Source: Linum tenue
Taxonomy: Eukaryota; Streptophyta; Magnoliopsida; Malpighiales; Linaceae
NCBI GenBank assembly: GCA_946122785.1
Contig: CAMGYJ010000011.1
Coordinates: 1 to 64,000, forward strand
Direction of reading: 5' to 3'
DNA: 64,000 nucleotides
A model generated the notes under the pieces. The model did no database searches and was not told the DNA's origin. It saw only the letters and a list, made by a program, of their open reading frames with translations. Made by a program: the position numbers and the translations under genes. Shown here one piece after another: positions 57,831 through 64,000 of the stretch; position 1 is the first letter of the stretch, and each line of letters begins with the position of its first letter.

Positions 57831-58216
57831 GGTATTCATTTAATCAGATACTTTGATTTCTTACTAGAAGTGTTGAAACCAGGCGGCTCACAGTAAGTAC
57901 GATATTGTCCGCTTTTGTAACAAGTTCGCACGAATTTACTTTTGGGTCTACTCAATTAGAGACATCTTACAGTCGTACTAATGAGTATATGGTAGGCACT
58001 AACATACAAGGTTTCCATTTCTGCTGGTATTACCGATTTGGTACTTGGATTGTCCCATGACAATGCTCCCCCCACAATACAAGGATCACAAACTTTGTGT
58101 ACTCTCCTCAGTGGTGAAAATCGGGTAACTCAATGATCTTCCCCTTACATGTTTTGACACCATGAAAGAAAAGAAAAAAAAGTAGCTAGAGACGTAAATA
58201 CGACGGATCACAAACC

Positions 58217-58639
58217 TCAGTGATGACAAAATGTCGTACTGGTGTCATACCTCACGTAACAATCTTTGAGGACGAGCCAGCCTCCGGCCAAATTCTTGCA
58301 CTCGACGTCGACCACCCGCCACTGGGCATTGTAGAGACAGAGCTCGCAGTCGTGGTCGGAGAGCCCACGTGCACAATTCGCGGCGGCGAAGACCGTAGAG
58401 TCCTTCGCCGCCTGCGCGCAGGTGTTGGGTGACCCGGAGACCACGAAGCGGATCGCGGAGTCGATGGAGCGCAGTGCTTGCGTTCTCATTGCGCCGGTGT
58501 CGTCGGGCTTCTTCCCGCTGCAGCCGGAGCCGATCTTGTCTACGTTGTAACCGTTTGCGAAGATGCCGTCGCTAAAAGTGAGCGCTGCGATGAGGACGAC
58601 GGCGGAGAAAGATGTGGCAGCAAGGAGATTGATCTTCAT
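58217..58639 (-). CDS. Secreted DUF26/Gnk2-domain cysteine-rich protein (single domain)
   Basis: Intronless, 140 residues. The N-terminus is a signal peptide (MKINLLAATSFSAVVLIAAL). The mature part contains the C-x8-C-x2-C signature of DUF26 (CARGLSDHDCELC, about residues 89-101) and further conserved Cys (GSGCSG, NTCAQ, VECKN, LKDCYV, TFCHH), with LKDCYVRYDTSTTF matching the usual family end. Single-domain members are apoplastic, ginkbilobin-like; some bind mannose and inhibit fungi, but activity here is an inference. Coding GC is far higher than the surroundings. A TATA-like ATAAATA lies about 61 bp upstream of the ATG, the same spacing as reconstructed for the pseudogene at 44507. Confidence 0.88.
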   Translation of the reverse strand: MKINLLAATSFSAVVLIAALTFSDGIFANGYNVDKIGSGCSGKKPDDTGAMRTQALRSIDSAIRFVVSGSPNTCAQAAKDSTVFAAANCARGLSDHDCELCLYNAQWRVVDVECKNLAGGWLVLKDCYVRYDTSTTFCHH

Positions 58640-58699
58640 GATGGATTACTGAAAGGGGGATTATGAAGTGAGTTGTTTATGGATTTTGCGGGGTGTGGG

Positions 58700-58706
58700 T
58701 ATTTAT
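58700..58706 (-). promoter_or_regulatory. TATA-like box of the DUF26 gene
   Basis: ATAAATA on the minus strand, 61 bp before the ATG at 58639, giving a leader of roughly 30 nt if transcription starts about 30 bp downstream. Confidence 0.5.
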
Positions 58707-59265
58707 GTTATTTTGGAGGGGTCTTTGTCATAAATCAGTTGGTCTCAATAATTCGAGTTATTGGGAAAACGTTACGTTGAATCTAATACCACTCTCTAAC
58801 TATCTCAACTCTCAATCACATGATAAGGACAATGATGGGAATATAAAGGGAATAAAGTATTGCTTTAAAAAAAAAGGGGATAAAGTATTAAATGATTGAA
58901 GCAATAAAAGAGCACAACGAACTCATGTTTAGTGTCGAATGCCCTTTGTTCTATCTAGTTGTATTTAGTGTTCGGAAGTATCGGTCTGTTGCTAATACAT
59001 AGGTTCAACTAATTGGATATCTCTTTAAGCTAGACCGATGAGAATGATATGTATGATAAACACCTATTCTTAATGATCTATTTAAGTCCATTATCAAAAA
59101 TGATCTATTTAAGTCAAGTGATAATGACAGCATAATGAGAAATTAAGAATTAGGTTTCAGCATTACACAACTTATATATTGGGATGTAGAGAATTAGAAG
59201 ACAATGAGAGGTATCTAAGAACTTATTTCGGCGCCATATGGACAAAACTTGTCTACTTGCGAGTT

Positions 59266-59310
59266 AATTAGTACTAGCGTGGCCCCGGCCAGTTGGCCGG
59301 AGAAAGGTGA
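59266..59310 (-). mobile_element. Possible Helitron 3' terminus
   Basis: Minus strand: CCGGCCAACTGGCCGG is a strong hairpin, followed by GGCCACGCTAGT. The nearly identical CTCCGGCCAA hairpin recurs at about 61717. A weaker one (CTAGC after TCGACCAACGAGCCGA) is at about 59605. Confidence 0.45.
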
Positions 59311-59691
59311 GGTATGAAATTTGATAATGTAATGGAGTGTATAGCTTATTGTTGTATAGTTTTTTTTTTTGGGAAACACGTGATAAAAATAGTGAATTTT
59401 AGCAGGAAATAGACATGAATGATGCAATGAATCAAAAATCGGTCTTATGAACCAAAATCAAGTACATGTTACCTTGTGAAACAATATTGTTTCTGGTAAT
59501 ATGATGAGGTGGAGTAAGTTTTATAGAAACCGAATTCCAGAAAATCGAATAAAAAATCGCCTATCCCGTCGGTTTTCGAGAAATGAGCATCTCACAATCG
59601 TTGCTAGCTTTTACTCGGCTCGTTGGTCGATTAATTTGCTTTATAAAACTTTCATCATGTTGTCATTGTGCTTTCTGGTTTTTGTTAGGAC

Positions 59692-59992
59692 ATGATAAAA
59701 TCTAAGGAAATCAAGAACGAACAACACGATTTGGGATAGAACCGTCGTTGTCGTATCCCTAGAAAATGGTGGTAAACAGAGACTCACCTGCCAAACTGGT
59801 TTGGATTGAGATTTTTATCGGGTATCAAGAACGAACAACACAATTTGGGATATGATAAAATCTAAGGAAATCAAGAACGAACAACACGATTTGGGATAGG
59901 AACCATCGTTGTCGTATCCCTAGAAAATGGTGGTAAACACAGACTCACCTGCCAAACTGGTTTGGATTGAGATTTTTATCGGGTATCAGGGA
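59692..59992. repeat. 160-bp tandem duplication
   Basis: ATGATAAAATCTAAGGAAAT at 59692 recurs at 59852, and the following sequence (CGTATCCCTAGAAAATGGTG, CTGCCAAACTGGTTTGG, ATTTTTATCGGGTATCA) is nearly identical in both copies. No gene. Confidence 0.85.
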
Positions 59993-60596
59993 ACCATGTG
60001 ATTATAAATTAGACTTGATCAAAACGGGCCAAAACTTGAAATTCAGCATGTTTGACCGACCAATGCCAAATTCTAATTATTCTTTACTTTTAAACTTTCT
60101 ATTTGAAAATAAAAAATCTTGAAAGAAAAGAGATGACTGCAATTCGTCATTTGCACATCACTTATTCGGGAATAAAACCATAAAAATTCAAAAGGAACTG
60201 AAAAATATTTAGGATCGTTTTAATGTTTAAAATAACCAAATAGATCGTTCTGTTTAGTTTTTTGCTAACAAATACCAAACGATTCCCTATAAAATACACT
60301 ATAATTTGATCATTATGATATCCAATAATTATATAATATATATTTGAAATGATAAAAATTGGACTAATTGGGTTTGTCGAGGTTGAATCATTGAATAACT
60401 TTAAAATACATTATATTTTAGCCACTAAGATATAAAATAATAGCATAATATATATTATGTCAGAGAAAATAGCTTGTTTTAGAATGGCAAACAAATGATG
60501 TTCATTTGTTTTACTTGATGGCCAAATCCCGTGTAGATCATGCACATTCAACTCTTTTATTTTATGGTTAATTAGTTATTTGCGAATCATTCTAGT

Positions 60597-61045
60597 TAGG
60601 GGGTGGCTATACGGTCTGATCCGGTTCAATTGACCCAAATTGATCCGATCACAATTCAGTCTTTTCGAAAATATAAGGACCAAAGATTGGATTGGATACA
60701 GTCTGGTCTTGATCCGGTCCGGTCGGTCTTGATTTTATATTGAGCTTGTGGGGATTTGAGTGGCCTAAGGCCTGAAAGTATGAGGAGTTGGTTAAGTTGT
60801 GTACTAAGTGCAAAGGTTTGTGACCGTTTATGCAAATTACCATTAAGTTTTGGTTGTTGAGCTCTCTTATCCGGTCTTTATCCAGTTTTCGATCCGGTCC
60901 CGAACGGTTTTTTTACCTCAAATCTAAGCCCAAAGATTGGATTGGATTGGATTGTTAACTACCCGGTCCCGGTACGGTCTCGGTCCGGGTTATATAGTCT
61001 GGTTTCGGGTAAAACCAAAAAACTCGAACCAAATAGTCAGCCCTA
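60597..61045. mobile_element. hAT-like MITE C
   Basis: Imperfect TIRs (TAGGGGGTGGCTAT / ATAGTCAGCCCTA) with subterminal CCGGTCC repeats, flanked by ATTCTAGT (60589-60596) and ATTCTAAT (61046-61053), an 8-bp duplication with one difference. No transposase. Confidence 0.75.
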
Positions 61046-61053
61046 ATTCTAAT

Positions 61054-62770
61054 GATCGCGAACCCTTTGATGACCATTTCTCTACTCTCTTTTTTATCGT
61101 TCTTTCTTGTTCTAAACGCCCTAATTATCCCGAGTCTATGATCAAATCTACCAAACCTATTGAACTTATCGATGAATCGATCAATCCAACAGACATCAGT
61201 TCAAAGTGTGTATTCCTCTTCCTATACAATATCAGCATCAAGGGCAAAGATTGTGAATAGAACACTAATCAGAGTCGGGCCACTTAATCCTTTTTTATAT
61301 GGACCACCCATCATCACCTGAGACCCAAACTACCCAAGTGACGTGGGTAAAGGGGGGGAAATGCGCCAATTTGTTATTTAGATTGAAGCCCAGGCCTAAT
61401 AAAATCAAAACCATGATCAATCCTGATGGGCAAAAACAGGCCCAAAAGTTGAATCCAAGTTCAACACAAACAATCAGTTAGCTAGTCCGCCTCGGGCCCA
61501 AAATAAAAGCCCAACTTAACTCAAGACCAAACCAGCCGAGTGAGGCCCTATCAGTGTCCTAAACCAGTCCCATCAGCGAATTCCAGAGTCGAACCATTTC
61601 TGTGGCAAGTGTAAAACCATTTCCTTATTTAGTACGATTCATAAATCCTCACTTAACTTTGTGTTTTATACGGTGAGAGTTTATAATCCTTACTTCTATT
61701 TATATTCTTTGTATTTTACTAGAGTTGGGCACGGCCCTTGGCCGGAGAAATTTGATAAAACATAATAATTAAAGTTTCATATTTGTGTATTTTTCTTTTT
61801 TCATGCATGTATGATTTTTCCCTGAAATTCATACTCTCTATGCTTACGTTCTCCATATTTATGTTTATGGTAAGTGTGAACCTAAATTTTAGAGAGAGAA
61901 ACATGCTAATAGCGCCTATCCTGTAATTTTCAATGTTTTCTTCAACATTTGAATACATACATTATAATATCTTTTATTGAGAAATCAAACCTTCTCTTTT
62001 TTTGAGATATCATTCCTCTTTGGCTACACTTAGATTTGTCATTGTTAATTAATATAGTTTTTCGTCGCCTATGCAATAATTAAATTTGGGTTTCTAAACA
62101 AATAAGGTTTACCATGAATTTTTCTTTTAAGAGTTGGCTTGAGACCACATTATTAGAAGTTTTTCCTCTTTTTTTTTTTTGTGTCAAGACCCTTTTCTTT
62201 TTTCACGTGAATATAAAAAATGAATTACAAACCAAGTCCAAACTAAAAAAGAGAAACCCAACTTCATAAATGTAATTTCAATTGCCCGTACAAAACTTGG
62301 CCACCAAAACTTTTGATCAAGCTGTTCAAAAAAAAAAATCGCTTGATCAAGGTTGGATCTTGAGCCCACCTGGAGCCTGCTTTGTGAGCATCCTCGGAGC
62401 TACTCCACCTCTCTTTGGGCAATATAAATGTGAAGGAAAATGACAGAAATAGCATTCCTTGACATGCGCAGAGGCCTTTATTTTCTAATCTAACCCACTC
62501 TTCACCTGGAAAGTCCTTATAGTGGTGTGTAGATAGATAGATAGATGAATAAGTTGGCATGTATGTAATAAAAATGAGCACAATTGGTGACACTCTTGCC
62601 ACCTAGGGGATACAAGAGCATTATAAGAAGGATATCTCGCCTATAAAACATATCACCTCAGAACCCTTTTTTTATGAAATCGCCTGTAACTGTTGAATTA
62701 TCAGTCACAATATAATTCAATTTCTCAAAGGTAGGTGCATATCACTAAAATTCATTCTTCAGACGGAGGG
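61054..62770. other. No gene; possible Helitron 3' end at about 61717
   Basis: Short frames only. On the minus strand at 61717-61752, CTCCGGCCAAGGGCCGTG is followed by CCCAACTCTAGTAAAAT, like the terminus at 59266. Otherwise AT-rich sequence with nothing recognisable. Confidence 0.35.
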
Positions 62771-62780
62771 CTAAGATCAG

Positions 62781-62804
62781 GTGACTAAGGGGTTCCTTAG
62801 TCAC
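62781..62804. repeat. Perfect 10-bp hairpin
   Basis: Arms GTGACTAAGG and CCTTAGTCAC with a GGTT loop. It stands at the start of the block running to the window end and may be part of a transposon terminus. Confidence 0.6.
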
Positions 62805-63199
62805 ATGACTAAGTCAATTTCAGCCATTGAGGTTCATTAAAATTTAATGGTTATAATTGATCTCATTTAATGAAGGGTATAGTAGTAATTGCATATTTAT
62901 TTTATTTATTAATTAAAACAAATCATCTTCCCATCCCTTCCCCGCCTGCTAAAAAAGATTTTCGGCGTTCCTTTCCGTCCTGCCGGCTTCCTCTCCTCCG
63001 CGCTTGCTTCCTCTCTTCCCGTCCCTTTCTCACTCTCGTCGGCCCCGCCTTTTCTTCCGCCGACTAGGGATTGCAATATGGAGAATTATTTATGGGGGGA
63101 TTTGTTGAGAGAGAGAGAAAGAGATTTCCAATAGATTTTCCGGTGATGGTGGAGGAGAATAGCGAGCAGACCCGGCGGAGACAAATTTTCCGGTGACAG

Positions 63200-63990
63200 T
63201 GCTCGATTTGTGGTGTTTGTCTACCTATTTTGTAAAGTTTATGAGTTCAGTTTGTAATGTTTATATCAATTCGGTATGTATCGTTTATCATTCTGCTTTG
63301 TTATTTTTGTATATTTTGTTTGTAATGTTTACATGACTAATTTGTGTATATTTTGATTTATAATATTTGTTGCTCTAGTTTGTATGCATTTATGTTATGA
63401 TTTGTATACTTTGTATTCATTGATTTGTATTACAATTTTACCGATTTGTATTGTAAGTAGTGTTATTTTGTATTGTTAGTATGCTTTGTAATGTTTTTCG
63501 ATTTCTTCTGTAATGTTTATAAGGTTTGTTATTTTTGTAATGTTTGTAAGCTTTGTTATTTTTATGCACCATGTTTGTCAATTTTGTCAACCATGTTTGT
63601 AATTTTTTTTATGTCTAAAAAACAACCTGGTTGACTTTGTAATGTTTGTTTTTCTAGTTTGTAATGTTTGTTCATCTTGTTTGTAATGGTAGACATTATA
63701 GTTTGTAATAGTTGTCAATCTACTTTATATAATATTTATAGAGTTGATTTGTAAACATCATTATTTGGTTTGAAAACATAGTGACAAAGTACCCAAAGCA
63801 TACAAAGAGTACAAAATATGAGTACTAACAATACAAAGCGACATGACTTGCATCACAAATCAATACATATAAAGTATACAAATTAATATTACAAAACATA
63901 CAAACTATACAATTTATACTGACATTATGTACAAAAATACTAATAATAAAAACCGACAACATTATCATTACAAACCATTGTTCTTCCTCT
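63200..63990. repeat. TTTGTAATGTTTGT-rich block, then its inverse
   Basis: 63220-63760 is built of degenerate TTTGTAATGTTTGT-like units. From about 63780 the composition flips to ACAAAGTACAAA / CATACAAA, as in two arms of an inverted, subterminal-type repeat. Upstream (62940-63120) is a C/T-rich, leader-like stretch. The element, if it is one, runs out of the window. Confidence 0.5.
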
Positions 63991-64000
63991 GACGACAAAA

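Noticed and set aside
58220..58432. Plus-strand frames over the DUF26 gene (also 58478-58666)
   Set aside because: Shadows of the GC-rich minus-strand gene.

Overview
This is plant nuclear DNA, almost certainly from a eudicot. Genes have GT-AG introns with T-rich acceptors, and the intergenic DNA is AT-rich and packed with plant transposon classes (MULE, CACTA, hAT MITEs, LTR, LINE, possible Helitron ends). The recognisable host families are plant ones: DUF26/Gnk2, mini zinc finger, AG-type MADS K-box, FAR1/FRS and the plant organellar PAP-phosphatase. I see no rRNA, tRNA or CRISPR.

Region 1 (about 1.2-26.8 kb) looks like one very large composite Mutator-like (MULE) element or a cluster of related ones. 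It carries three gene types, all on the + strand. The first is a 10-exon Ulp1-type cysteine protease gene (1908-5159) whose exons join in phase. The second is an apparently intact MULE transposase (8340-10966) with a FAR1-like N-terminus, DDE triad, SWIM finger and zinc knuckle. The third is a two-exon gene for an ATHILA-ORF1-like protein with a long acidic repeat tail (14826-17287). The genes are separated by clusters of one CG-rich palindrome (core TCTCACGGCCGTGAGA), an 81-bp array and a 76-bp array. Two genes share a 3' module. The transposase gene has captured the first exons of a host PAP-phosphatase as its leader. A tandem duplication of about 7.2 kb (11606-18852 and 18853-about 26080) repeats the third gene almost identically; the second copy has a 1-nt deletion that swaps the acidic tail for a basic one. 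The layout of transposase, Ulp1 protease, third gene and clustered motifs resembles Arabidopsis VANDAL elements, whose VANC proteins bind clustered short motifs and reverse silencing. That parallel is an inference.

Region 2 (26.8-36.4 kb) holds two hAT MITEs with exact 8-bp target duplications, a decayed mini zinc finger gene, a minus-strand host-like gene broken by one of the MITEs and a stop codon, fragments resembling aldehyde dehydrogenase and LRR genes, and a LINE tail.

Region 3 (36.4-52.8 kb) is a nested transposon block: a solo LTR split by a CACTA element that carries a MADS-box exon; a DUF26 pseudogene whose TATA box is split by a second CACTA; and a third CACTA inside another LTR-like sequence. 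Each CACTA has clear TIRs, a 3-bp target duplication and its own subterminal motif.

Region 4 (52.8-64 kb) is mostly decayed repeats. It contains a FAR1/FRS pseudogene, an apparently intact secreted DUF26 gene (58217-58639, minus), another hAT-like MITE, several possible Helitron 3' hairpins and a TTTGTAATGTTTGT-rich block at the right edge.
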